DNA from: Capitella teleta
Lineage: Eukaryota; Annelida; Polychaeta; Capitellidae
DNA: 64,000 bases
Direction: 5' to 3'
NCBI GenBank assembly: GCA_000328365.1
Contig: KB311578.1
Coordinates: 22,493-86,492 of the forward strand
The notes beneath the pieces were generated by a model. The model had not been told where the DNA came from, made no database searches, and worked only from the letters and a program-made list of their open reading frames with translations. Position numbers and translations under genes: made by a program. Of this stretch, positions 34,837 through 49,705 are shown one piece after another. Numbering within the stretch: the stretch's first letter is position 1; each line of letters begins with the position of its first letter.

Positions 34837-35103
34837 CTACTCAGGGTGAAATCGTACTGTCAGAAGCAAGAATACAAGCTCCATTCGTGATTGAACATCA
34901 GAGACGCAGCCTAGATCTGGACGTCCTATGAAATATGCAGGAGCGATACTCTTTATTTTCCACTCGCGGTCACAGATGTCATAAAATACCAACTCTGGTG
35001 ACCCAATGAGGCGGTGTTGCCTATGTCGCATTGATGCCCTGTAAGTAGGCTCTGTGCGAAGATGCGTTCGTGAGCCGCAGACAGGGTTTAGCTGGATATT
35101 CAT
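34837..35103 (-). CDS. hypothetical small protein with upstream TATA box
   Basis: A minus-strand frame from ATG 35103 to a stop at 34837 encodes 88 residues. They include NPVCGSRTHLRTEPTYRASM, ELVFYDICDREWKIKSI and a hydrophobic-ending C-terminus (MELVFLLLTVRFHPE). The same frame stays open upstream to beyond 35158, adding CSVRPKLTFTSETGLNC, so the Met may be internal and an acceptor near 35158 (TGTACAG) is possible. I do not recognise the family. It lies about 190 bp downstream of Popeye B on the opposite strand, so their 3' ends would converge. It may be a real short gene, a terminal exon or chance. Confidence 0.3.
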   Translation of the reverse strand: MNIQLNPVCGSRTHLRTEPTYRASMRHRQHRLIGSPELVFYDICDREWKIKSIAPAYFIGRPDLGCVSDVQSRMELVFLLLTVRFHPE

Positions 35104-35230
35104 GCAGTTTAGACCCGTCTCACTTGTAAATGTCAACTTGGGTCGGACAGAACACCCTGTACATGTAAAATATAATTTTTCTCTGAGGCAGTAAGATAGG
35201 TAGGAAGGTAGAGTAGACTTGGCCCGCGGT

Positions 35231-35238
35231 CTTATATA
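35231..35238 (-). promoter_or_regulatory. TATA box upstream of the hypothetical frame
   Basis: TATATAAG on the minus strand sits in GGTATATAAGACCGCGGGCC, a strong TATA match followed by GC-rich sequence. It is about 130 bases upstream of the Met at 35103. Isolated TATA strings occur by chance in AT-rich DNA, so it is weak support on its own. Confidence 0.3.
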
Positions 35239-35261
35239 CCAAATGCACCTGTCGAGGCACA

Positions 35262-38200
35262 CGTATATGCAATTATGTATATTACTTTAGGGATAGCCCT
35301 TATAAGGCTCACATGATTATCTCGAGCCGTAAATTTAATTTTCCTGGTCCAGCACTTTTAGTCTTCCAGCTTCCCATGAAGAGCTGATGTTCGCCCGATT
35401 ACATCTTTGCTCATTCAATCAATGGATTCCACTGAAATATGCTCATATTTTAGTTTTAAATGCATAAATTGTACATATCGTTGATGCTCGAATTCCACAA
35501 GTGACCATGAGTTTTAACCACTGGCAGAATTGTTCTCTCCATCGAGGCACCGACTTCATATATGGCAAATTCCTTGAGCATGCCATTTACGATGCATTCT
35601 GGGATAGCTAGCTTCGCAACAACGCCACAGGGGAGTGAAATACAATCGCACATTGCACCTCAAAAGGTCGACAACCAATCAGACAAACAAGCATACGGAC
35701 AATCAGTCAATCACAATAATTCAATTTGTATTCCAATAATTATTAATATGTATTACCACAACGGTATGACCTCGCCCCGCAATAGCAGCTTCAACTAATG
35801 AGAGACCTTGAATACTGAGATATTTCAACTTAAACTTAACTCATTTCCTTGATTTATAGCTGATAGGATGATCATGAAGGATTCGCCGATCTATAGTGGG
35901 ACATGCAGGTCTGAACAACTCAGGTAATTCGAAAACTATACCTGTTTATAAGGATTAAGGATAGCATGTTAGCAAACGTCAAGGATGCCACATGTTAAGG
36001 CACATTTTCTTGGCATTCAGATTGATCTTAGTCATATACAGAGTGGACCAGTTTATCTATTCCATGTCAACGAGTTCAATGCTTTTCAATGGCAATGCAA
36101 TGGCGCTTTGCCGAGAATTGTTACAAAAAAAGTCAGTGTTGAATCAACGCAAGTCTCAGAGAAATAGATACTGAACATTCAGCGATATTTTCACTTTTGG
36201 CAGCAAACTGGGTAATACTCAGAAAGAGCCTGCTTATTCAAATAAATTATTAACTCGAGATGCTGGAAACAGCGACCGCCTGTGAGGCACAGGTGCAGAG
36301 CGAAATGACAGCCGACACGGTTAAGCACCAACCAGTGGCATTGTTCAGCGTCATAGCACCATTGATGGGAGAGAATTATTGACAGCAACGAATTAGCAGC
36401 GACGTCCGCTGGCATGGTGAGGCCGATGACAATGGCGAAAGTAAACACGGGGAAAAGCAGACGACGGTAATGGCAGAGAACAGCGTGTTATAGTCTCTAC
36501 TGTTTGCACCAATCAACGATGAACGAAGCCTAATAAACGGAACCCATGCTCGGAATGGAATCCGTGGGCTTCTGAAACCCCGGAGCGTGTGCTTCATTTA
36601 TCCCGCGATCTGGCGCTTGGCTTTTTATGCATCCATGTGGGGAAAACAACACTAGCTACCCTCGTGACTCGAATGGTGAAACTTTAACTTGAGAGTGGGA
36701 GTAACTTCGTCGTGAGTCTATATGCTCCGGAGACGACTGCAAATTGCTCATCCCCGCGAAGCCGTCTCTATTCTCACCCACCTCCGCCGATATGTACATT
36801 TCGGCAGGACCTAGATTGACATGCAATGATTCAACGTTTCATCCTGTCTTAAATCTGGCTGAACATCTCAAAATTAGTCAGCAGTATGTCTAGGAAATCA
36901 GCCCACCCACATGAGAGCAAATGTCATCCGACTTGATATTGTGATTGAGGTCTTCTTTCAGGGTCCACACCTCCCCTGCACCGCGTGCCGACCCCTGATG
37001 GCCCTTACTCTCCATCTCAACTCTCCTTTGAGACGTGCGTATGACGACACGCACGGCCTAGGTGTGCATGATTGCGACGCACAGGCCTCCTCGACCACGA
37101 CCCAAACTGCTGTTTTGAATCATAACGGACTCAATGAATCATAAAGCACTCCATGATTGAGATTAGTGAATTATCGTGTCCCGCTTGTAAGCTTACGATG
37201 GGCAATTTGTACCATCCATGTAATATGAATTGCACCGAATTTGTGATTAATCATCTACGGATTGATATTCGAACATATTGCTCGCGATAATTACCATCGT
37301 TATTAGTGCATAAACCTATAATTAATGACAGTATTAATTAGAACTTGATGTTCTTGTACTCGATGAAATATAACCTATCTTGTATGCTCTTGTACCAAGC
37401 CAGAACGTGGTGTACGAGTAGTTTTTTGTTTTGTTTTTCTTTTGGGTTTTTCTCGGTAATTATTCACCTAATTTAAAGACAGCTTCGTGATCACTTTTTG
37501 TACGCATTCTATTCTTTGTATTTATAAGTCGATTTGTATCAGCAATCGGTATATTGTATTCAGTGATACGTTTTCTGGTGCTAATCAATTCTTGGAATTT
37601 TTAGATCTATTTATAATCTATATATCAAGAAGAGGCTTAGTTCATCTGTGCGTTATGCTAAGCGAATTTCGTACATAATTTATGTTTTTGTTACTCGTTC
37701 ATTTCTTAAAGCGGTAAAGATTTAATTATACATTCCTCCCTTCTTTTTCAATCAGGACTAGTGAAACATTTTTTGAAACGTACACAAAAGTCTGGGATAT
37801 CCATATAGTATGAATGTCGCATGTACAATATATAGTGTACTTTGAAATATGTTCACTTGCTTGTGTACTGAGCGTTATGATTACGCCAACGCAAGCTGAT
37901 GAATAAATTAATGAATGTATTATCAGACGTCTGTTTCGTGTCCTCTTTATCACGCCCATTACGCGAGATGATTAATAAACTCACCAAAATTACCGGTAGA
38001 CTCATCGATGTACTCGATCGTGTAATTCAAGTAAATTCATAGCCCTATGCTATGGCTGATACCGATCGCTTGAGGATCATTCCTACCGTGTCAGGCCCGA
38101 AATGAGTCCACACTAATTTTTTTTTTTTTTTTTTTTTTTCCAAGTTACCTTACAATTTTCGCGCAAATAAACCGTCAAATATAACAGCATCTGTGATGTA

Positions 38201-38285
38201 GCAATTACGCTAAAAGCCGCAACAACCGATCCGGGTTTTAGATTTACCGCTGAACTATTTTCATATCACCAACGTCCTACTTTTA
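35262..38285. other. gene-poor AT-rich interval
   Basis: No exon or RNA gene recognised. A T21 run lies at 38119-38139. I found no repeat ends apart from the start of the Harbinger-type element at 38286. Confidence 0.4.
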
Positions 38286-39965
<1,680 letters not shown>

Positions 39966-40049
39966 TTACAAAGGAAAATGATGGCAGCCGCGAACGTAAA
40001 CATCCGTAAACAACAAAGAGTTGATAACTGAATATTTTTCGAGGAGTCA

Positions 40050-40556
40050 ACCTATTAACGTGAGATATGATTCAGTTTGGCACGGGCGCCATATGAGGAA
40101 TGCGACCAACTTTGCAGATGCTGTTGACGTGTTCTTCCGGGTCCATCGTTTGTCCATTAAAACTTCCATATAGCGAACCAGTTCTGAAGGAGACGCATCA
40201 GTCTAACTGACAGTCAGTAAAGAAACATCATCTGGTGTATGCAACTGAGCTCCAGCACTCTTTGCGGCAATGAGGTGAAGCTCTGTTTTGTCTTTGTTCA
40301 TTTTCAGTTTTTTCTTACACATCCATCGGCGTACATCCTCTTCGCAGTATTGCATTCGAGTGATGGCATTTGCAAGCTCTGACGTCTCAAAGGTGATGTA
40401 GAGGGACGTGTCGTCGACGTAAAAGTGAAATTCCAGGGAGTGAGACTGAATGAGTGTCCCAAGTGATGCTGTATAAAGGGAGAGCAACACTGGTCCAAGT
40501 ACAGATCCATGTGGCACTCCCGATTTCAGGACTTTTGGTGCTGAGTTGAGTGGCAT
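40050..40556 (-). mobile_element. L2-like LINE reverse-transcriptase fragment
   Basis: The minus-strand frame 40556-40203 reads [33 protein letters not shown] and [20 protein letters not shown]. These are the Q-G-S-V-L-G-P, (F)YADD and K-L-K-x-N-x-x-K-T-E blocks of CR1/L2-group LINEs. The catalytic block is YVDD here instead of the usual YADD. After a stop the similarity continues to about 40050 (EEHVNSICK). It is an isolated fragment lacking 5' and 3' ends, between two Harbinger-family elements. Confidence 0.85.
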
Positions 40557-41398
40557 GTGATAGGCCTAGTCAATCTCATCACTGTCAAAAGTTGTACATT
40601 TCTTTCCTTGGCGAGAAAATGCTGTCACGTGACCTGAGAAAAAAATCACCCACAGAAAAAAACGACGAAATTGACAAGAGGTGGAAATAAAAGCAGGCAA
40701 AATTCGCGCGTGCGCGCATGACCTGAATTTGGGATGATACGTGACGTCAGACAACACTGACACAATTTCACTCGATTAAACTTGCAGATGCAACTAATTG
40801 TTGATCTCATATGTTTACTTAGCAACGGTAGAATTTGTGTTTTGTAGTCTATCTCGGAGAGAGTCGAAATGAGGCTGTGAGCTTATCTATGGCCAATATG
40901 CTACCTCTGTCTGTGTCTGTGTCTCTGTGTGGTCTTTGTCCAGCTCAAATTGCTTGCACAAAACGGGGTTTCGGCTGTAAATCGACGAAATGAACACAAG
41001 GCTTGGCTTATAGGTGCATCTCGACACCCACCTACGACATATATAACACCGGATAGCGCCATACAGAAACCATTTGAATGGGGCAATTTGGTGGACAGTC
41101 ACAGGCGGTTTATGGTGACATGGACGACAATGCTGCTCCTGTGTATATTTAATTGGTTGCATTTCAGAGCCTCAATTCAAGGTATGCATTTTCGTTTTAG
41201 TCTGTCTACAGCACTGCCGATGGGCTATTGAATGAGAAATATGCTAACCTGTATAGGTCTACTAGCATCGACTCAGAAAAGAGCTGCATGCGAATGAAAC
41301 AGATTTTTGATTGCAAAGACCATCTGATACAAGTATCAAAATAGTGCTAAATATACCCATAAAGCATTTTGAAATGGACAATGATAATAAAAGCCTGA
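40557..41398. other. short gene-free spacer
   Basis: No recognisable feature apart from a GCGCGTGCGCGCATG stretch near 40706. A plus-strand frame at 40929-41231 is open for 100 codons but looks non-coding. Confidence 0.4.
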
Positions 41399-41960
41399 AG
41401 CGCCGTGCACATATTATGTGCGTACGCTTGCGGGAAACGCACGCACGCATCGTCCGGCCCACAAATCGTACCGTTCACATTATATGCGTGCGGGCCGTAC
41501 GTGCGGGCCATATTTTCATCGGAATCTTCCGTTGAATTTGCAATCGAAAACGTGCGTTTCCATGGCAACCGGGTAGACGCATTGCCATAACAAGGCCGGG
41601 CGCCATGTACTACTGTCTATGGTGGTATGCAGGATAAAGAACTCTTGAGATTTATCGATAAGAGTAGGGGGAAACCCCGGTCCCAGGCCTTCTGTTCTGG
41701 CGCACGTATCATCCGAATGGTTTGGGTGGAGTCGTAAAACCTCAATCACACACTCACAGACACAGAACATGCTCACAGACGCATTGCCAGAACACGCCGT
41801 CCGAAAATAATTCTCCAAGCCGATCCATCTGAAATCTGAATGCGTTTCCCGCACGCATAAACACAGCCGCAAATGTGAACGCACAAACATAAAAAGTGAG
41901 ATGGAAGATATTACTGCGTGCGTACGATTCTTGCAAGCACGCCCATATGTGAACGGCGCT
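41399..41960. mobile_element. 562-bp MITE of the same TIR family, TGA duplication
   Basis: The ends read AGCGCCGTGCACATATTATG and, on the opposite strand, AGCGCCGTTCACATATGGGC. TGA flanks both sides (41396-41398 and 41961-41963). These ends match those of the element at 38286-39965. Sub-terminal ACGCACGCA-type motifs recur inside, including a second CGTTCACATTATATG copy near 41471. No coding capacity. It is a non-autonomous relative with a 3-bp duplication. Confidence 0.8.
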
Positions 41961-42072
41961 TGAATGAGAAGTCTTTAAACAGGAAATTTGATAATGAAAA
42001 TGTATTAATTGCGTGCCAAGATGCATTGTAATAAGAATGGAATATTGACAGGAAGATCAAATAATATTATAT

Positions 42073-42494
42073 AAAAAGGCTAAAAGGGAAAAAGAAAGAA
42101 AAAGAGAATGAATTAAAGGGAGACAAAATGGAAAAGGAGAGAAGAAGGGAAAATGGAAAGAAGAAAATAGAAATAAAAGGAGAAAAAAAAAATGAGAAAA
42201 AAATGAGAAACAAAAGGAAAGGGAGAAAGAAATAGAAAACGAGGGAGGAGAAGGAAAAGAAGCAGAGCAAAGAGAGAGGGAAAGATGAAGAGAAAAAAAT
42301 GAAAAAAAAAATAGGGAAATGAGAAGAAAAATAACTGAGAAGAAGAAAAAATAATAAAGAAAAAGAGAAAGGAATGTAGAATGAACAGGAGAATGAAAAT
42401 AAGTACTGAAATCGAGAATGAAAAGAACGAAACGAAAAAGGAGCAAGAAAAGGAGAAAAATAAAAAGAAACGGAGGCAAATAAAGGGGAAAAAA
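42073..42494. repeat. about 420-nt polypurine tract
   Basis: The plus strand is nearly all A and G (AAGAAAGAAAAAGAGAATG-type text) with few pyrimidines. It is not a single-unit tandem repeat but a strand-asymmetric low-complexity block. The long pyrimidine-side frames on the minus strand (Phe/Ser/Leu only) are artefacts of this composition. Confidence 0.9.
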
Positions 42495-44390
42495 GCAAGT
42501 ATTTGAACTAAAAGGTTGTTAATTAGGTCTTTATTTTTTGCAGCAGTATAACGAAAAAGTAACTAAAAGTGTCAAATAGATGAAAATGTTACATTGAAGC
42601 AACAAGCGGTAAGATAACCCCATTCAGAGGAAATGTTTGAAAAGCTGACTCTTTGTGGAAAGTTCATAATTAAGCAGATTTTAGTCTCATGAGTGAGAAA
42701 TTCCACACATCACATTTTTGCTTGATCACAGTAGCTGTGTTTTTGTTTAACATAGCATCTTTGGACTCAATATTAATGTCTGCGTTTGAAGTGGATGATG
42801 TCAGATGAAGAGGGAGCTGTGCTTTTTGCCGTGTCCTGTCTTCAGCTGCAGGTTGCAGACTGGTTAGCGTGCTCCGTGTCCTGTGGTCTTCAGTTCTCCC
42901 TTCAGTGGTTGCAAGAGTCTTTGGGAGATTTTCATGTTTAGCTTACACAAATTTCACAATCTGACATCTCAAAGAAACAGGGAAAATATCAGTCAGCATT
43001 TTATAATCACATGTACATCATACTTGGACACGAATTGGTTGATTAATTAATTATTAGTGAAATAATCACCCTTGAAAAGTGAAAACTCATAAAAGATGGC
43101 GTCGTCTATTTCAAGGATTTGCGTTCACTGGTGTTCGGCGCTGCAGAATATGACCAGGGATCCAGTGAAGGATTTGTGAAGCATATCAGAGTGCGCTATG
43201 ATTATCGTAGTTGGGAGAAGTTTGCACTTTGCATTGCATAATGCTACATTGTGTATGCGTCTATACGCGAGGCATCGAAGGCAAGCAGAAAACATCATAA
43301 TACCGTGTTTGTTCACATGTATTCATCTTGTACATATATCTGAAGACAAATGAGTAGCAAGGGTCAATTGTAGTTGCGTGAGCTTCCGCCAGGTGTATGA
43401 TTTAGTTCAAAACTTAGTAACCTACTTATGTGATATTCTCTTTAGGGAATGGTTTTTCTTTTCTCCATCGTGTGAAGAGGCACTAATATGACACTGTACG
43501 TGTTAAAGTGCCGTTAAGCACCATTTATTCATTCGTTTATTCCATCATGTGGATTGAATCATTGGATCTCCCAATGAGATCGAGTGGAGAGACACATTCT
43601 ACGAGAAGATGGTTGTTATGGTGATTTTGTGAATAAAGCGAACCTTTGAGCCGGATGAAAGTTAATTGGAGAGGATTATCTTTCGTCGGTATAGCTACTG
43701 GGAAGTTCGTCCCCAAAACGTACATCGCTGTTCTATCGATTAATAGATCCCCCGTCATTTTGAATAAATTTTACAAAGAAAGAAAATCATGTTGTTGAAA
43801 GATGGACGTGTAGTTATTTACAAATAAACGGCTAAAAAGACGCAAAGAAACAGGCATTAACACAAGAATAATTCGTTGCTGCCTTAATTTACAATCTGGG
43901 ATAATGCCCCCCCCCCATTCCTTATTGCGCAATGTTCGCAATTGTTAAGTTTCATTAATCTGGCTAACAGGAAAGAAGGAAAGTGGGGAGGGCAAAAAAA
44001 AAAAAAAAAAAAAATAACAAAATAAAAAGGCAAACAGGAAGCAATATTATTAACGAAGTTCCTTAAGCTCAATGACAAAAGTTTCAATAGTTTAATCTCC
44101 CAACCAAAAAACAAAATACATTACCAAGCAGAAGCTTTCCTGAGTGAATTGAAGTTAATGATAATTTAAGCTTCTTAACATATGGAAATGCACATTTGAA
44201 ATTAAGCCCATATTCATAAAGTGCATGCTTCGTTGACTGTATTCTGGTTCTGCTTGCAGCTTAGCCTACGATGAATGCGTGGCTTACAATCCGTTTAAGC
44301 ATGTTCTTATGTGTTGCCTGCATTGGTATTGACCGTGCACCCCCCAGACGACGGGCCTTGCCGTCTAGATGCAACCGGCGCCCACAGCCC
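42495..44390. other. spacer upstream of TDH
   Basis: No exon recognised. A minus-strand frame at 43537-43758 (73 codons, starting MTGDLLIDRTAMYVLGTNFP) is intact but has no known relatives that I recall. Homopolymers: C9 near 43908 and A21 near 43996. Confidence 0.4.
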
Positions 44391-44591
44391 ATTAACCAAT
44401 CAGAAGACAGATCGAAACCCCTCCCCTGCCTCGCCTTCTGTGCGTGAGACGTCTCGTGGATTTTTGGTTTGGCAACCAAATTCGGTTTTGGACATTTCTC
44501 ACATCTTTCGCAGTCGGCATCGTTCGTCAGGGAAGTCTTTTAGTGGTTGACATCGACAGAGTGGTTTATCTTGGTTGGATTGACAAGACAG
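44391..44591 (+). promoter_or_regulatory. probable TDH promoter and non-coding first exon
   Basis: ATTAACCAATCAG contains a CCAAT box at about 44394. Downstream a sequence without conserved frame ends in a good donor (GACAAGACAG|GTCAGT, exon end 44591). The TDH coding exon is preceded by an acceptor-like CATGACGTGCAG near 45834, so a 5' UTR exon here followed by a 1.2-kb intron would be a normal arrangement. It is inference from sequence signals and position. Confidence 0.35.
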
Positions 44592-45850
44592 GTCAGTTGG
44601 ATACCGAGCTATCATGAAATGACATGTGTCACTATACAAAAGGGTAATTTATTTAATGAATTATTTACAGCATCCTAATAAGTACTGGATTTTTGTTATA
44701 CTAATACTGGTTTGGTACTAGTCGGGAGGAAGGTCGATATGACCTTCACCATAACCAGGTGGCAGATCGATAACGCGTTCAACACACGTGCTCCCGCTGC
44801 GCTGCCTTGAGAGAGATCGAACCAGGAACACGTATGCATTGTAATTTATTAATCACTTGAAATTGATTGAATGTTGTCTCGAGCCATTCGTGAATATCAC
44901 TGAATTGACATTTAATTAATCTGCGCTTAATAATTCCACGTGGAGTCGGCAGAAATTTATGTCCCGAATGCGTCATCAAACTCAACTAAATCCGCGGGTG
45001 GATTAAAGAATAGATTCTAAGAAATTACCCCAAAGTATTATTTCTCAATTGAGCTTGATCGATTATTCTGCATTCGACTAGAGACATTGCGCGCATTATA
45101 ATCAAAAGGTAGAAGCGTTTTCAATATTAATTTATGAATCATAAGAAACCGCGCGGGCAGTTCATTGACCCGACAGATGGCGGTGTTAACGAGTGCACAT
45201 GCACGTGTACATGCACGTGTGCGCCGGTAAGCCCCAGACACACACGATCAGGCGAAAGGGAATGAAGGGGTGGGGTGGGGAAAGGCAAGCCCTCCGCTAA
45301 AGGTTCATTCAACCTTTGCAGTCCTTTGTGCATCCAAGCATGCATGGGATCTCGAAAGAAAACCCCGTCTGAAAAGGGTCTCCCTTGTGAGACGTTGATT
45401 TTTCTCTTAATATTAAAAAGGAAAAATGATTTCGATATTTCATATTTATGTGCAATGGCATTCAGCATGTTCATGCATGCAATAAGATCCCAATTTAAAT
45501 ATTTATATATTCTGCCAGGCAAAATATTCAAGAAACAAATCATACCAAGTATTCGAAATGCATTAATATACTCTCAATATGTATTTGTTTTTAAGACTTC
45601 GAGCACGAAGTCACTTTAGTACATGACATGTCTTCTGGTTTATGACCAATCTAAGGTAACAAATTCAGACGAATTTAACTTCAAATCAAAAAATTCACCA
45701 AAACTAAAATTTTTGAATTCCTAACTATACGATTATTACACAGTTTGCTTATTTGATTAGCGTCATTCGTCACAATAATGTTTTCAATATTACGATTCAA
45801 ATAAGAATACAGTCCCACTTTTCATGACGTGCAGATACAGCAACAGAGTT

Positions 45851-47769
<1,919 letters not shown>

Positions 47770-49705
47770 ACAAATGTTTGTCAAAAGTTAAATTAGGAAA
47801 TTAGTTGACAACAGTTGATTGCTGTTTGCGTTTACAACATTGACGTCAAAAGCCGAGGAAAACAAAACCAGATTTGAGTGTCATTCAATCCAGCCATTTT
47901 GCCCGTTTCATATCAATTTTTTTATTGAAAGATTTATCTCATTTATCAGTGGTTTCACTAAACCGTTCAATGTATTAATATTTTGCTCTTATGCATTTAA
48001 TTTATTAGGATTTTGCTTCTTCTTTTTTTTTTTTTTTTTTTTTTTTTTCTTCTCAAGATCGTTGATGCCATACCGGTTGCATAATTAATATACTTGAACA
48101 CAAAACAAAGGAGTAAGTTCCTGCATTGTTTAAATAAAATAGAATTCCAGCCTTGCAATAAATGTGATATAGATTACTTGCTAGCACAATAAACGTCGTT
48201 CAATGCATGCCCTACAAATTACTTTCTGCGATCTCTCTGGCGATGTACCGGTGAATTCAATTAACATGAATCCAATCGCTAAGCTTCACTCTCATTCCAC
48301 ACACATGCCAATGTAATAGTCGTACCGTCGAACAATAAATACAATAAGATAAACCCAAGTTGTCACTAATTCTTGAAATTCCTGCTTGCTTAGTGATTTG
48401 GTATTGAATCATGATGGATACATATATAGCCCGTGCCAACTAGCCAGCTAGGGCATGGAGAAGTCGATTGCTACATGTATCATCAAAGTTCAAATTAAAG
48501 AGTAATCGTGAGGATTTTTGGTGAGGGCGCCCGCGCATGCGCACTCAATCCGGTGCAGAAGACGCCGCTGCTCAATGAATGCGAGTTAGGTGGGTTCGTA
48601 CGTCTTGAGGGGTACAAGCATCTATTCCACTGAGGAGAAACTTAAAATAAATTATTGATTTATATGCCGCAACATTGCATTTGGGCTTCTGTGCGGTTCA
48701 CAACAATTTATCCTAGGTTATAAGACCCCCAGACGTGACGCCCTCGGCGAGCAATGATCAAAAGGTTCGATTCATTAAGTTATACGGGAAGGGAATGTGT
48801 GGGGACGTTATGATTTAAGATGCGTCAAAGAACGTGGATGCTCCTCTACAAATGCTGCATCAATTCATGTATTGATGCAGTTGTCTTATTTCACCAACAA
48901 TTTTTTTTGCAGTGGGTAAAATCCCTAACATTCTTAACATTTTTCAATATATTTTAATTTTCCTTGTTACTTTTATTACCCTTTTTCGCTCAAGCCCAGA
49001 AGCAGTGCAGCTAAAATGTTCTCACATTTTATTTAGCATTTATTCATTACAGTCGACAAAAAATATTGAAAAATGCGTGTATATACACGGGCCCTAATTC
49101 AGTAGCAAGTATGGCCAAGCACCATGCTAATGAGACATTCAACCATCAACATAGCAATGATATAACATATAAGAGAACCAAGGCTTTGTTTTCCATATCA
49201 TTTATTCTTCATAAAATACATTTTTTTTGTCATTCATTATGTAATTGCAATTAATATACAGGAGAAGTTGCCCAATAATCCACTGCAGACAACAGAGCTA
49301 GAATAATAACAATGAAATCTACACAAAAGTACTTTTCCACTCAGCTCAAAGATCAAGAAAAAAACAAAAAACAAGAAACATGTTTTTCCCTCGATATTTC
49401 ACACACAGGAATGTTTTTTGCACAGAGAAAAAAAAAATTAGAGAGGGAAAAAATAATTATGAAGAAAATAAATTATTATGAAATATTTCGCCCTCTTGAA
49501 ATGGATCTGCGACATATCAAGAAAAGAAAACAAAAATAGATATGTCAAAAGTGTCGGACAAAAATATCACATAGGAGTAATCACACAATGTTATTATTAT
49601 TATCTGAGGGAAGAATTGAGGAGGAGAAAGAGGAGGTTGTAATCAAAGTGCTTTGATTTAGTTCCATGCATTCTGTGACGACAATTGTGTGCGGTTGCTA
49701 AGAGG
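47770..49705. other. convergent 3' region between TDH and AP3D1
   Basis: TDH (plus) and AP3D1 (minus) end toward each other, so both 3' untranslated regions lie here. A T-rich run is at 48020-48049. An NRF-1-like CGCGCATGCGCA lies at about 48533 but no gene start is visible beside it. No other coding region is supported. Confidence 0.5.

Noticed and set aside
42057-42498. Two minus-strand frames of 140 and 143 codons, Phe/Ser/Leu only
   Set aside because: Composition artefact of the polypurine tract; pyrimidine-only codons cannot form stops.
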